64,000 nt of DNA. Source: Clostridia bacterium. GTDB taxonomy: Bacteria; Bacillota; Peptococcia; DRI-13; UBA5745. A program made the translations under genes and the position numbers. The stretch covers positions 19,934-83,933 of the forward strand of contig JAHDPO010000035.1 in NCBI GenBank assembly GCA_018434325.1. Direction: 5' to 3'. Under the pieces are notes generated by a model that was not told where the DNA came from, made no database searches, and saw only the letters and a program-made list of their open reading frames with translations. Below, piece by piece: positions 50,396 through 59,570 of this stretch (positions within the stretch are counted from its first letter, which is position 1; each line of letters starts with the position of its first letter).

Positions 50396-51711
50396 GAGGC
50401 TTGGCAAAGGATTTAGCAAAGTATTACCGTATCCTGCGTCATACTGATCTGTGTGTATACGAGGGTAAAATCAGCAAGATCGTGGGCATGACCGTGGAAG
50501 CTACCGGCTTGGTCTGCAGTATCGGCGATATTTGCCATATCTACCTGGAAGGTAAGTCGGACAGTATTGTTGCCGAAGTCGTAGGCATCTCCGGCAACCG
50601 CTCTTATCTGATGCCTTATGAGAGCATGAATGGTATTGGCTACGGCTGTGCCGTAATTAATACAGGCAAAAAGCTGACGGTCAGAATCAGCAGTGAATTG
50701 ATCGGACGGACAGTAGATGCTTTAGGCCAGCCCATTGACAGGGGCCCTGCTATCGAAGGCGGCGTTCCCTTTTCCATCGACGGCGAGCCTTCAAATCCCA
50801 TGGACAGACCCCCCATAAGCCAGCCCATGGAAATGGGTGTAAAATCCATCGACGCCCTGCTCACCATAGGAAAAGGCCAGAGAATGGGCATATTCGCCGG
50901 CAGCGGCGTCGGCAAAAGTACTTTGATGGGCATGATTGCCCGCAATGTGGAAGCCGATATCAACGTTATCGCCTTGGTGGGGGAGCGCGGCCGGGAAGTA
51001 GTGGAGTTTATCAACCGGGATTTGGGGGAAGAAGGCGCAGCCCGCTCCGTGCTGGTGGTAGCCACCTCCGACCAGCCGGCTATGATGCGTTATAAATGTG
51101 CACTGACAGCTACCGCCATTGCCGAATATTTCTGCGGCCAGGGCAAGCATGTTCTATTAATGATGGACTCTTTGACCAGGTTTGCCACTGCCCAGCGAGA
51201 AATCGGTCTCAGCACCGGTGAAGCGCCGGTGGCCAGAGGCTACACGCCCTCCATTTATTCGGCTATGCCTAAGCTTTTGGAGCGCTGCGGCAACTTTGAG
51301 ATCGGCTCCATTACCGGCATCTATACAGTTTTAGTCGAAGGCGACGATACCAATGAGCCTATCTCCGACATTGTCCGGGGTATTATCGACGGGCACATCA
51401 TTTTGTCCCGCAAAATGGCGGCGAAGAATCACTATCCGGCCATTGATGTTCTAAATAGCATCAGTCGTTTGATGAATGAAATTGTCGACAAACGCCAAAA
51501 AGAAGTTGCTTCTACTTTTCGCAATATGCTGGCGATTTATAAAGATAATGAAGATTTAATTTCCATCGGCGCCTATAAAAGCGGCACAAATCCCGCTTTG
51601 GATAATGCCATCGCCCATAATGCCAGAATGAATAATTTTCTCAAGCAAGAAGTAGGCGAAAATTTCAGCTTTGAGGAGACAAAAGAATTAATGGCCAAGG
51701 CTATATCCTGA
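50392..51711 (+). CDS. fliI: Flagellum-specific ATP synthase FliI
   Basis: 439 residues from TTG 50392, overlapping fliH by four bases. Walker A RMGIFAGSGVGKSTLMGMI, Walker B HVLLMMDSLTRFA, catalytic Glu in VGERGREVVEF, and the DCCD-type SISRLMNEIVDKRQKEVAST region. FliI powers unfolding of export substrates as a hexamer related to the F1 beta subunit. Complete. Confidence 0.96.
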   Translation: MRGLAKDLAKYYRILRHTDLCVYEGKISKIVGMTVEATGLVCSIGDICHIYLEGKSDSIVAEVVGISGNRSYLMPYESMNGIGYGCAVINTGKKLTVRISSELIGRTVDALGQPIDRGPAIEGGVPFSIDGEPSNPMDRPPISQPMEMGVKSIDALLTIGKGQRMGIFAGSGVGKSTLMGMIARNVEADINVIALVGERGREVVEFINRDLGEEGAARSVLVVATSDQPAMMRYKCALTATAIAEYFCGQGKHVLLMMDSLTRFATAQREIGLSTGEAPVARGYTPSIYSAMPKLLERCGNFEIGSITGIYTVLVEGDDTNEPISDIVRGIIDGHIILSRKMAAKNHYPAIDVLNSISRLMNEIVDKRQKEVASTFRNMLAIYKDNEDLISIGAYKSGTNPALDNAIAHNARMNNFLKQEVGENFSFEETKELMAKAIS

Positions 51712-51775
51712 AGGGAAAATATGGTTTATAATAAGAATGATTATGACTTGTAATGTGTAGCAGCGAGGAGGAGCC

Positions 51776-52231
51776 ATGAAGCCATTCACCTTTAGTCTTG
51801 AGCGAATGCGGGGTTATAAGTGCCAGCTGCTGGAAACGGAAAAAAATGCTTTGCAGGCGTTAAACAAACGGCTGGCCGATATTGAAGAAAAAATTCGCCT
51901 TTGTCAGGTTTTTCAGCAGGAAAAACGAGCAGAGCTGCAAAATATGCAAATAGAAGGCGCTTTAATGCGGGAACTGGATGAATGCCGGTTTTACCTCAAT
52001 AATACCTACCGGCAGCTGGAGGATTTAAAAGAGGAACGGGAGCAGGCGGCGGCGGCGGTGGAGCGTCAGCGCAAGGTCGTACTGAAGGCTTCTCAGGAGG
52101 TATCCAGCCTGGATAAGCTGGAAGAAAAGCAGCTGGATGATTACCGCTACATGGAAGCCAGGCATAACGAAAAGGTCATCCTGGAGCACGTAACGAATCA
52201 GTTGATCTTCCCCAAGGAAAGCCTTCATTAG
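51776..52231 (+). CDS. fliJ: Flagellar export protein FliJ
   Basis: 151 residues; GAGGAGG before ATG 51776. Long two-helix coiled coil: FTFSLERMRGYKCQLLETEK, NALQALNKRLADIEEKIRLC, RQVVLKASQEVSSLDKLEE-type turn and YRYMEARHNEKVILEHVTN. FliJ is the export gate stalk and chaperone-escort protein. 66 bp from fliI and 64 bp to fliK. Confidence 0.85.
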   Translation: MKPFTFSLERMRGYKCQLLETEKNALQALNKRLADIEEKIRLCQVFQQEKRAELQNMQIEGALMRELDECRFYLNNTYRQLEDLKEEREQAAAAVERQRKVVLKASQEVSSLDKLEEKQLDDYRYMEARHNEKVILEHVTNQLIFPKESLH

Positions 52232-52295
52232 GCGGGGATTATCATAAAAACGCAGTATTGAACGAAAAAGACAAGCCGGAAAGGAGGTGAGAAGT

Positions 52296-53660
52296 ATGGA
52301 AGTGAATGTGAATGTAAACACGGCGGCAATAGCAACCGAGCAGTTGGCCGGACAGCTTTCCGGAATCCGAGGCTCAGCAGGCAGGAGCAGAGGGATTGCT
52401 ACCGGTGACCAGGGTTTTGGGCAGATTTTCCTCCAGATGATGAACGGCGCCGGTAAAACCGATGCAGCAGTAGAATGGCTGAATCAGCAGGGGCTGCCGG
52501 CTGGGGAAGAAGAAGCGGAGAACCAAAAGGAATCGCCCTGGGCAATGCTGATGGCTGCCCTGGAGGTATTACCCCAAAACCCGGATTTGCGACGGACGGA
52601 TTTGCTGGATAGCAGCGGTGAAATGACAGCGGTGCTAAATGCTTTAGAGGCCGTTGAAGCTTCGGCCGGGCCGGAGGCGGTTAAGACGCCGGTACTGAAT
52701 GTCATTGTTCCGGCAGCTGATCCTTTGGGTAATGCCGCGGGCAGGCAAAACGGCGAATTCTTGGAGGAACCGGTTTTGGCGGCCTTAATTCAGGAGGCTG
52801 CAGTTGATTTAGGGGCTGCCGGTAAAGGCCAAGGGAAAGCGAATCAGGGCCCGGGTGCCGGTCAAACAACCGTTAACTCCAGCAGTAAAGAAAGCTTTTT
52901 GACTGCCGGAGCAGGTCAGGAGAAGGAAGATCAGCTGGCGGTCTTAGCCGGAAGAGGTAAAGGGCTTGCCGCCGCCGTCATCGGTTATGAAGACGAAAGC
53001 GGCCAAGGCGCTGCCGGGGAACGCTTATTCCTGGGCCGGCAGCAATTCAGCCAGGCAGTAGAGGAAGCCAGGAGCAAGCTATCGGCGAAGGCCGGTGGCA
53101 GAGGGACGGAAGGTATCAACGAAGCAAGTCTGAGCAGTGAGACTGCCTTCAGAACGCTGATGGCAAATCCCACGGCAGCAGAGGATAATCCGCTAATGCC
53201 GGAGGAACTGGATATTCCTCAACAGATTTTTACGGGTCTCTCCAAAAATCTGGCAGCAAAAAAAAGTGAGTTTGTGATTAAGCTGATGCCGGAAGGCCTG
53301 GGGGAAGTGACGGTGCGGCTTCTTGAAAAAGAAGGCAAGACCACGCTGAGGATAATCACCGCCAGCAGCGAAACGGCCCGGCTGATCAACAACGATTTGC
53401 ATGTTCTGCGGGATGCTCTGCGGCCTATCCAGGTTGAGGTTCATGAAGCGGTACCGGAGACCAGGTCCGACAGCGAAGCCGGCGGCTACCAGCAGCAGTT
53501 TGCCCAATTCGGCCAATTCAACCAATTCAGCCGCCAGGGCAATCAAAGCGAGTACAATGGGGGCGCCCAACGGCAGGCTGCTATAGAAGAGGGTTGGCAG
53601 GAAGACTTTGGGCAATGGACGCCCGCTGCACCGGACAGCGATCTCGATCTTTACGTTTAG
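52296..53660 (+). CDS. fliK: Flagellar hook-length control protein FliK
   Basis: 454 residues from ATG 52296; the AAGGAGGTGA site is an almost perfect anti-Shine-Dalgarno match, five bases away. The first 300 residues are low-complexity, Gln/Gly/Ala rich (typical length-ruler). The C-terminal Flg_hook domain is clear: SEFVIKLMPEGLGEVTVRLL, TLRIITASSETARLINNDLH, LRDALRPIQVEVHEAV. FliK measures hook length and switches substrate specificity. A terminal Gln-rich stretch (QQQFAQFGQFNQFSR) follows the domain. Confidence 0.9.
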   Translation: MEVNVNVNTAAIATEQLAGQLSGIRGSAGRSRGIATGDQGFGQIFLQMMNGAGKTDAAVEWLNQQGLPAGEEEAENQKESPWAMLMAALEVLPQNPDLRRTDLLDSSGEMTAVLNALEAVEASAGPEAVKTPVLNVIVPAADPLGNAAGRQNGEFLEEPVLAALIQEAAVDLGAAGKGQGKANQGPGAGQTTVNSSSKESFLTAGAGQEKEDQLAVLAGRGKGLAAAVIGYEDESGQGAAGERLFLGRQQFSQAVEEARSKLSAKAGGRGTEGINEASLSSETAFRTLMANPTAAEDNPLMPEELDIPQQIFTGLSKNLAAKKSEFVIKLMPEGLGEVTVRLLEKEGKTTLRIITASSETARLINNDLHVLRDALRPIQVEVHEAVPETRSDSEAGGYQQQFAQFGQFNQFSRQGNQSEYNGGAQRQAAIEEGWQEDFGQWTPAAPDSDLDLYV

Positions 53661-53671
53661 GGGGGAATAAG

Positions 53672-54469
53672 ATGAGCTCAGTAGAGGGCGCCAGCGGCGC
53701 CGGGCGGAGCCAAGGCACCAGCAATACATATAATGCAGTGTTTACCGATAAAAAGGATAACGCTTCGGTGAAGGCTTCCGATTTTCTTAATCTGATGATC
53801 GCCCAGATGAAAAATCAGGATTTTATGAATCCCATGGACGATACTCAGTTCGTTACCCAGATGGCCCAGTTTTCCACCATGCAGCAAATGCAGGAGATGG
53901 CGGAATACTCCAAATCCAATTACGCTATGTCTCTGGTCGGCAAGACGGTCACCGCCACCAGGTTCAACGTCTCCGGCGGGCTGGACACAGCCACAGGCCC
54001 GGTAGAAAAGATTTCTTTGGTGGATAATGAGTACATTCTTTACATCCAAGGCAAGAAGTATAATCTGAGCCAAATCATGGAGATCCAGGCCGGGCAGAGC
54101 AGCGACAAGGATGAAGACCCCGTTTGTGCGGTAGATCCCTCCAAGATAAGCCTGGAAGCAGGAGAGGCCACGCACAATGCGGCTGTGGTGACCTGGAAGG
54201 TAGCCACCGAGGATGAGGCTTTGGCCAAGGAACTGAAATACACCGTGTACTACAGTAAAGAAGGGCCCTTTGATACGTTGGAAGCGGTGAAAAAAGGCAC
54301 GAAATCAGGCGAGGCCGACCGGACGGATATCATGGTAGATACCATTACAGGCTTGGAGCCGGAGACGGAGTACTACATTAACGTGGTAGTGAAGGACAAA
54401 GACGGCGGTGAAGCCGTTTACCGGCCCGTCAAGGTCAAAACCTCGGGAGAGGTAATTGGGGCCGACTGA
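53672..54469 (+). CDS. flgD: Hook capping protein FlgD with FN3-like tail
   Basis: 265 residues from ATG 53672 (GGGGGG upstream; frame is open further but lacks a site). N-terminal FlgD core FLNLMIAQMKNQDFMNPMDD, TQFVTQMAQFSTMQQMQEMA, MSLVGKTVTATRF. In place of the usual short Ig/tudor C-terminus there is a fibronectin type III-like domain (KISLEAGEATHNAAVVTWKV; DTITGLEPETEYYINVVVKD). FlgD caps the growing hook. Confidence 0.85.
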   Translation: MSSVEGASGAGRSQGTSNTYNAVFTDKKDNASVKASDFLNLMIAQMKNQDFMNPMDDTQFVTQMAQFSTMQQMQEMAEYSKSNYAMSLVGKTVTATRFNVSGGLDTATGPVEKISLVDNEYILYIQGKKYNLSQIMEIQAGQSSDKDEDPVCAVDPSKISLEAGEATHNAAVVTWKVATEDEALAKELKYTVYYSKEGPFDTLEAVKKGTKSGEADRTDIMVDTITGLEPETEYYINVVVKDKDGGEAVYRPVKVKTSGEVIGAD

Positions 54470-54490
54470 CACCAGGAAGGATGACGGATC

Positions 54491-54898
54491 ATGGAGGATA
54501 TGCGCTTAAAGTTTTATACACCAGTAACCACAGGCACTCCTCATATTCAACGAATACCCCAGACGCCCCAGGCAGAGGAAAAGAGTGCCGACTCAGGCAA
54601 GCTGTCCTTTCGGCAGGCTTTGGAAGCCCAGCTGGAAAAGAGCAGCAATCTTTCTTTTTCTAAGCATGCGGTAAACCGGGCGGTGGAGAGAAACCTGGAG
54701 CTTTCCGAGGAAAGTCTGGCCCGGCTCAATGAAGGCGTGCGGCTGGCTGAGGAGAAGAATCTGGAGGAACCTTTGATTCTGGTGGATAAGACGGCATTTT
54801 TGGTCAATATCAAGAACAACAAGGTGATCACCACGGTAGGCGCCAATGAATTAAAGGGCAATGTATTTACAAATATCGACGGAACCGTAATTATTTAG
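54491..54898 (+). CDS. TIGR02530 flagellar operon protein
   Basis: 135 residues. SKHAVNRAVERNLELSEESL, ARLNEGVRLAEEKNLEEPLI, LVDKTAFLVNIKNNKVITTV and ELKGNVFTNIDGTVII. It is the small flagellar-operon protein TIGR02530 found between flgD and flgE in Clostridia and Bacilli. Function unknown; a hook-assembly role is proposed by position. Good AAGGATG site; 84 bp to flgE. Confidence 0.87.
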   Translation: MEDMRLKFYTPVTTGTPHIQRIPQTPQAEEKSADSGKLSFRQALEAQLEKSSNLSFSKHAVNRAVERNLELSEESLARLNEGVRLAEEKNLEEPLILVDKTAFLVNIKNNKVITTVGANELKGNVFTNIDGTVII

Positions 54899-54982
54899 CT
54901 GGACCTTTTGAAGGAGGCTTTTTCCCTGTCCCGAATGATGGAAGGATAGGGGCGGTTCCCAATAAAAAGGAGAAATGTATTA

Positions 54983-57433
54983 ATGAATCGAGCTATGTTT
55001 TCCGGCGTGGCGGGTATGAAAACCCACCAGACCAGGCTGGACGTAATCGGCAATAATATTGCCAACGTCAATACCTACGGCTATAAGGCCCAACGGGCCG
55101 TATTCAGCGACGTGTTTTATCAGACCTTAAACGGCGCTTCCCAGGGCACAGCCAGCCGGGGCGGCACCAACCCCTCCACAGTAGGTTACGGCTCCTCGCT
55201 GGCTTCCATTCAGACCCAGATGAGCCAATCCAGTATGCAAAATACGGGCTTCGGCCTGGACGTAGCCATCACCGGTGAAGGCTTCCTGCAGGTAATGGAT
55301 GCCGACGGCAACATTTTCTACACGAAGGCCGGCCTTCTGGACTATGATGCCAACGGCTATTTAGTGGATATCAACGGCAACTTCGTTTTGGGCGCCACCG
55401 ACGTCAATGGCAAGCCCAATACGCAAAAGATCAAGCTGGACAGTACCGGCGCCGTATCCCCCTCCGCTCCCAAGGCCGTCCAGGAGATCAACGGCATCAC
55501 CTACACCCTGACCGCTTCCAGCAATACCAAGGACGGCAATGTGGGCATATCCCTTAGTTCCGGCCAGCTGCCTATCGGTGAAAAGGCCAAGGCCATCATC
55601 AGCAGCAGCGGTTCCATCACTGTGCAGCTGAATGCCAATGAAACATTCGCCAGCTTAACGGAACTGAATACAGAGATCAATAAAGCTATCGTCCTGGCCA
55701 ACAATAACCAGCCCCATGCGGCCGGCACCTTTACTTTGACCATGACCGACAGCAACGGCGACGATGCCAGCGGTAAATTTAGCGGCACCATTCCGGCAGG
55801 CCTCACCGGCGGACCCGGCGCCAGCGGAGCCAGCTTCCTGGGCGGTGCGACAGTAACCGGAATAAGTGCCGATTTTGCCGGTAACGGAGCGTTGAATTTC
55901 AGTGGCAGCTATAATGCGGCCACCGGTGAGATGGTTCTTATGGCAACGGCAGCCAACGGTAAAGTTTACAGTGTGACGATACCTGACTCTACTCTCAGCA
56001 CAACCGGTCCTCATACCGTAACCTTAAACGGCGTTGGCGGAGCCGCCGGCAGCATTACCATGTCCGTGCCGGATAAAGCCTCAATGATTGCCAATACGGT
56101 AGGAGAGTCTGAAGCTAATTTAGCTGCGAATATTGGTACCTATTTGGCAGGCTCCACGCACAGCTATGAAGTTGTAACCGGCACTCCGTCTACACTTAGC
56201 GGCGGGCTTACCACCCCCATTTCTTTGCTGGGCGGAGCGTCAATAACAGACGTGGGCGATAGTTTTTCCGCTGCCACCGGTAGCCTGACCTTCAGCGGTA
56301 GCTTTACTCCTGGCGGTGATCTGGTTCTTACTGCCACAGATGCTGGCAGTCCTACTCCAAAAGTCTACAGTGTTACCATACCTTATGGCGATCTTAGTAG
56401 TGCCCAGAATGTCACCTTAACTAGAAGTCCTGCTGTTACAGACGATGATATCACCATGTCTATACCGGATTTAGCTACAATCCTAGCCAACACAGCCAAA
56501 AGTGATTTATCCAGCAGCTTCACTGCCGGTACTTATCTGTCTAACCACAGTTATGCAGCTACCTCCTCTAAAACTAACAACGGTCTTACCGGCGCCGAGA
56601 TCGCCGTTGCCAATTACGACGTAACCCCCGGCAAGATTACCGGCTTCCCGGTGGCTAATTTCAAATTTGAGGGTACCAGCAATGACTTCACCGGCAGCGG
56701 CGACGTTACCGGCTTTGGCCTGACTTATGGCAGCGCCGGCGGCGTCAATAGCTGGACAGTGGCCCTGACTATCGACGGCGTGGTTTATAGCGGTACTTTC
56801 CCCGAGACGGCGGTGGGCTCCTCACTGTTGCTGAAAGGCCCCGGCGGTGATTCCATTCAGTTGGGTGTCCCCAGCTTCAGTTATATCAACAGCCTTTACG
56901 AAACGGCTAATGGTGCTCCTCCGACTGCTAGCAGTACCTTAAATCTGATGACCGACGTCACCCCGCCTTATGCTGCCGGCAATACGGTTACACCTTCGAT
57001 TCCCTCCAGCAACCTGGGCCTGTCCAGCGTGGGTTTCAACTTATCCGGCGGCACCGTCGGCGGCCCCATCACCCTGGATCAGCTGACCAGCATTTCCGTG
57101 GGCAACGACGGCACCATCTCCGTCAGCCATCCCGAAAAAGGCACCGTTTCCGTGGGTAAGGTCAGCCTGGCCAACTTCGCCAATCCCCGGGGCCTTCTGC
57201 AGGAAGGCACCAACTATTACTCCGAGACAGTGAACTCCGGCAAAGCCGTGCTCTGCGATCCCGGCACCGGCGGCACCGGCGGGCTGAAAGCTAATTCTTT
57301 GGAAATGTCCAACGTCGACCTGTCTCAGGAATTTGCCGACATGATTACCACTCAGAGAGGCTTCCAGGCTAATACCCGGGTAATTACGGTTTCCGATACT
57401 ATGCTGGAAGAATTGATCAATCTCAAGCGATAA
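54983..57433 (+). CDS. flgE: Flagellar hook protein FlgE (very large, internal repeats)
   Basis: 816 residues, roughly twice a common FlgE. N-terminal SGVAGMKTHQTRLDVIGNNI, ANVNTYGYKAQRAVFSDVFY and C-terminal DLSQEFADMITTQRGFQANT, VITVSDTMLEELINLKR are typical. The middle holds two similar blocks of about 125 residues (55840-56215 and 56230-56600): in both, YSVTIP, an ITMS(V/I)PD block, then IANT/LANT, GTYL and HSY. A third weaker block begins near 56632. The second block is more AT-rich than its surroundings. GGAG upstream of ATG 54983. Confidence 0.92.
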   Translation: MNRAMFSGVAGMKTHQTRLDVIGNNIANVNTYGYKAQRAVFSDVFYQTLNGASQGTASRGGTNPSTVGYGSSLASIQTQMSQSSMQNTGFGLDVAITGEGFLQVMDADGNIFYTKAGLLDYDANGYLVDINGNFVLGATDVNGKPNTQKIKLDSTGAVSPSAPKAVQEINGITYTLTASSNTKDGNVGISLSSGQLPIGEKAKAIISSSGSITVQLNANETFASLTELNTEINKAIVLANNNQPHAAGTFTLTMTDSNGDDASGKFSGTIPAGLTGGPGASGASFLGGATVTGISADFAGNGALNFSGSYNAATGEMVLMATAANGKVYSVTIPDSTLSTTGPHTVTLNGVGGAAGSITMSVPDKASMIANTVGESEANLAANIGTYLAGSTHSYEVVTGTPSTLSGGLTTPISLLGGASITDVGDSFSAATGSLTFSGSFTPGGDLVLTATDAGSPTPKVYSVTIPYGDLSSAQNVTLTRSPAVTDDDITMSIPDLATILANTAKSDLSSSFTAGTYLSNHSYAATSSKTNNGLTGAEIAVANYDVTPGKITGFPVANFKFEGTSNDFTGSGDVTGFGLTYGSAGGVNSWTVALTIDGVVYSGTFPETAVGSSLLLKGPGGDSIQLGVPSFSYINSLYETANGAPPTASSTLNLMTDVTPPYAAGNTVTPSIPSSNLGLSSVGFNLSGGTVGGPITLDQLTSISVGNDGTISVSHPEKGTVSVGKVSLANFANPRGLLQEGTNYYSETVNSGKAVLCDPGTGGTGGLKANSLEMSNVDLSQEFADMITTQRGFQANTRVITVSDTMLEELINLKR

Positions 57434-57450
57434 TAATAAATAAGATTCTA

Positions 57451-57482
57451 CCGATGACGGCGGCAACCGCCTCCGTCGTCGG
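57451..57482 (+). other. Hairpin after flgE
   Basis: CCGATGACGGCGG and CCGCCTCCGTCGTCGG form a bulged, GC-rich stem with a three-base loop, 18 bases after the flgE stop and no T-run. It may protect flgE mRNA or reduce read-through to flbD. Confidence 0.45.
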
Positions 57483-57567
57483 CAAGGGGAAAGCTGCAAG
57501 GGTTTCCCTTTGCCCATGACGGAATCCATCACAAAAATACCAGACGGACATAAAGGAGTAGTGTAAT

Positions 57568-57765
57568 ATGATAATGCTGACTAAATTGGACGGAACCACC
57601 TTTGCCTTGAATTCTGACCTGATTGAAACCATTGTTGAAAATCCCGATACCACCATTCATTTGACGATTAAAAAATTTTATATCGTCAGGGAGACTATGG
57701 AAGAAATCATTGAAAAGGTTATTCAATTTCGTAAGGAAATCAACGGTGTGCTGGACCGCAAGTAA
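57568..57765 (+). CDS. flbD: Flagellar FlbD family protein
   Basis: 65 residues: MLTKLDGTTFALNSDLIETI, ENPDTTIHLTIKKFYIVRET, MEEIIEKVIQFRKEI. The small FlbD family, between flgE and motA in Gram-positive flagellar loci; proposed to act in motor assembly. Length typical; AAGGAG before ATG 57568. Confidence 0.92.
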   Translation: MIMLTKLDGTTFALNSDLIETIVENPDTTIHLTIKKFYIVRETMEEIIEKVIQFRKEINGVLDRK

Positions 57766-57804
57766 CCGTAAGCCAAATATTCGGGGAAGGAATGGTTTTC
57801 TAAC

Positions 57805-58665
57805 GTGAAAAGAAAAGTCGACCTTATGTCAATACTGGGTTGGATATTCGGTATTGTTTTGATGGTCATCGGCATGTGTCTGTCAAAGAACATTATGGAT
57901 GGAACTTATACGTTTAACCTTGCCAATGTCGTTAATTTTTTCGATCCCACCAGTATCGCTATCGTCTTGGGCGGTACTTTAGTGGCGCTGATGGTTTCTT
58001 TTCCCGGCAGCCAATTGGCTAAGGTACCGAAGCATATGCGGATTGTGCTGATGCCCAAGCAATATGATCCCGGCGTTTACATCAATCAGCTGGTGGAGTT
58101 TGCCAAGAAGGCCAGGGTTAACGGTTTATTGGCTTTGGAAGAGGATTTGGAAGGGATCAATGATGCCTTCTTAAAAAATAGCATGATGATGGTAGTTGAC
58201 TCCGTGGATCCTGAGAAGGTAAAGCAGCAATTGGAAATGCGGCTGGATCATATGGATGACCGCCATGCTCAGGAGAGGGCCTTATACAGCAAAGGCGCCA
58301 GTTTTGCCCCGGCCTTTGGTATGATCGGGACCTTGATCGGTCTGATCAACTTGCTGAAGGACATGGCCGACGTCAGTACCATCGGGCCCAACATGGCGGT
58401 TGCCTTAATTACCACCTTTTATGGTACAATATTGTCCAACTTGATTTTTACACCGATCAACAATAAACTGCAGACCCGCCATGAAGAAGAATTTTTATGC
58501 AATATGATTATCTGCGAGGGTGTTCAGGCTATTCAAGCCGGTGAGAATCCTAAATTTATACAAGAGAGGCTGATGAATCTTTTGCCTCAATATAAGCAGA
58601 ATGTGATCAATAATATGGTTGGCGACGGCGACGACGACGGCGGCAAAAAGAAGAAAAAGAAATAG
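57805..58665 (+). CDS. motA: Flagellar stator protein MotA
   Basis: 286 residues from GTG 57805. Membrane segments ILGWIFGIVLMVIGMCL, PTSIAIVLGGTLVALMV, then FAPAFGMIGTLIGLINLL and MAVALITTFYGTILSNLIF. Charged loop residues for FliG contact are present (EMRLDHMDDRHAQERA-type MRLDHMDDRHAQERALY). It ends in an Asp-rich then Lys6 tail. MotA with MotB conducts ions across the membrane. No fliL is seen between motB and fliM. Confidence 0.94.
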   Translation: MKRKVDLMSILGWIFGIVLMVIGMCLSKNIMDGTYTFNLANVVNFFDPTSIAIVLGGTLVALMVSFPGSQLAKVPKHMRIVLMPKQYDPGVYINQLVEFAKKARVNGLLALEEDLEGINDAFLKNSMMMVVDSVDPEKVKQQLEMRLDHMDDRHAQERALYSKGASFAPAFGMIGTLIGLINLLKDMADVSTIGPNMAVALITTFYGTILSNLIFTPINNKLQTRHEEEFLCNMIICEGVQAIQAGENPKFIQERLMNLLPQYKQNVINNMVGDGDDDGGKKKKKK

Positions 58666-58720
58666 CAGACTTCATTATAATAAAGCAAGTATTATACGGG
58701 ATTGAGAAGAAGGTGAGAAT

Positions 58721-59527
58721 ATGGCGAGAAGAAAACGAGATGAAGATAGCGGCGGTACCTGGCTGGACACCTATGCCGACATGGTTACGCTGTTGCTCAC
58801 CTTTTTTGTGGTTTTGGTAGGCATGGCTTCCTTTGAGACGGAAACCATCGATATTTTGATCAGATCCTTCAGCGGTACGCAAGCGTTGGCGGAAGGCGCC
58901 GGCGGCGCCGGCGGCGCCTATTCTGCCGGCGAGATGTCGGGAGCCGATACAGAATTAAATATGGATACCCTCTATGAGAAAATCAAGGATTACATAGAAT
59001 CTCAGGGTATGGAGGCATCTGTTTCCATTTCCAAGCATGAGGACATTGTTTATATCCGCTTCAACAGCCAAATATTATTTGAGCCGGATCGTTATATATT
59101 AGTAAATGAGGCTAAGCCTCTTTTGGGTTTTATCGGCGAAGTGCTAAAAATGTATGAAGAAAAAATTCGGGTCATCAATGTCTGCGGCCATACGGCTCAA
59201 ACGGGCCGGGTCAAATCCGAGGTTTCCGACTGGCGGCTTTCCGGCGAGCGGGCAGCTACGGTGGCGATGTTTTTTGAAGATGATTGGAATATCGACAAAC
59301 AAAAAATGATCACTTTCGGTTACGGCGATAATTATCCCATTGCGGATAATGCTACAGAACCGGGCAGGCAGCAAAACCGCCGGGTGGAGCTGGTAATCGT
59401 AGGTGAGGAAAGCTTGATGAATTTTGACGTCTACGGTATTTTAGGCGGGATTTTTGACAGCAATCAATTTCCTACCAGCGGCGGCGCTAATGAGCTTTTA
59501 ACGCCCGGCGGCGCCAGTACGAATTAA
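58721..59527 (+). CDS. motB: Flagellar stator protein MotB
   Basis: 268 residues; AGAAGG before ATG 58721. WLDTYADMVTLLLTFFVVLV carries the ion-binding Asp at the start of the single membrane helix. The OmpA-like peptidoglycan-binding domain follows: IRVINVCGHTAQTGRVKSEV, LSGERAATVAMFFEDDW, TEPGRQQNRRVELVIVGEES. It anchors the stator to the cell wall. A Gly-rich segment after the helix is likely the plug/linker. Confidence 0.95.
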   Translation: MARRKRDEDSGGTWLDTYADMVTLLLTFFVVLVGMASFETETIDILIRSFSGTQALAEGAGGAGGAYSAGEMSGADTELNMDTLYEKIKDYIESQGMEASVSISKHEDIVYIRFNSQILFEPDRYILVNEAKPLLGFIGEVLKMYEEKIRVINVCGHTAQTGRVKSEVSDWRLSGERAATVAMFFEDDWNIDKQKMITFGYGDNYPIADNATEPGRQQNRRVELVIVGEESLMNFDVYGILGGIFDSNQFPTSGGANELLTPGGASTN

Positions 59528-59570
59528 TCAAAAGGTATCCGTAATCCCAGGGGAGAGGGGGAAGCAAACA

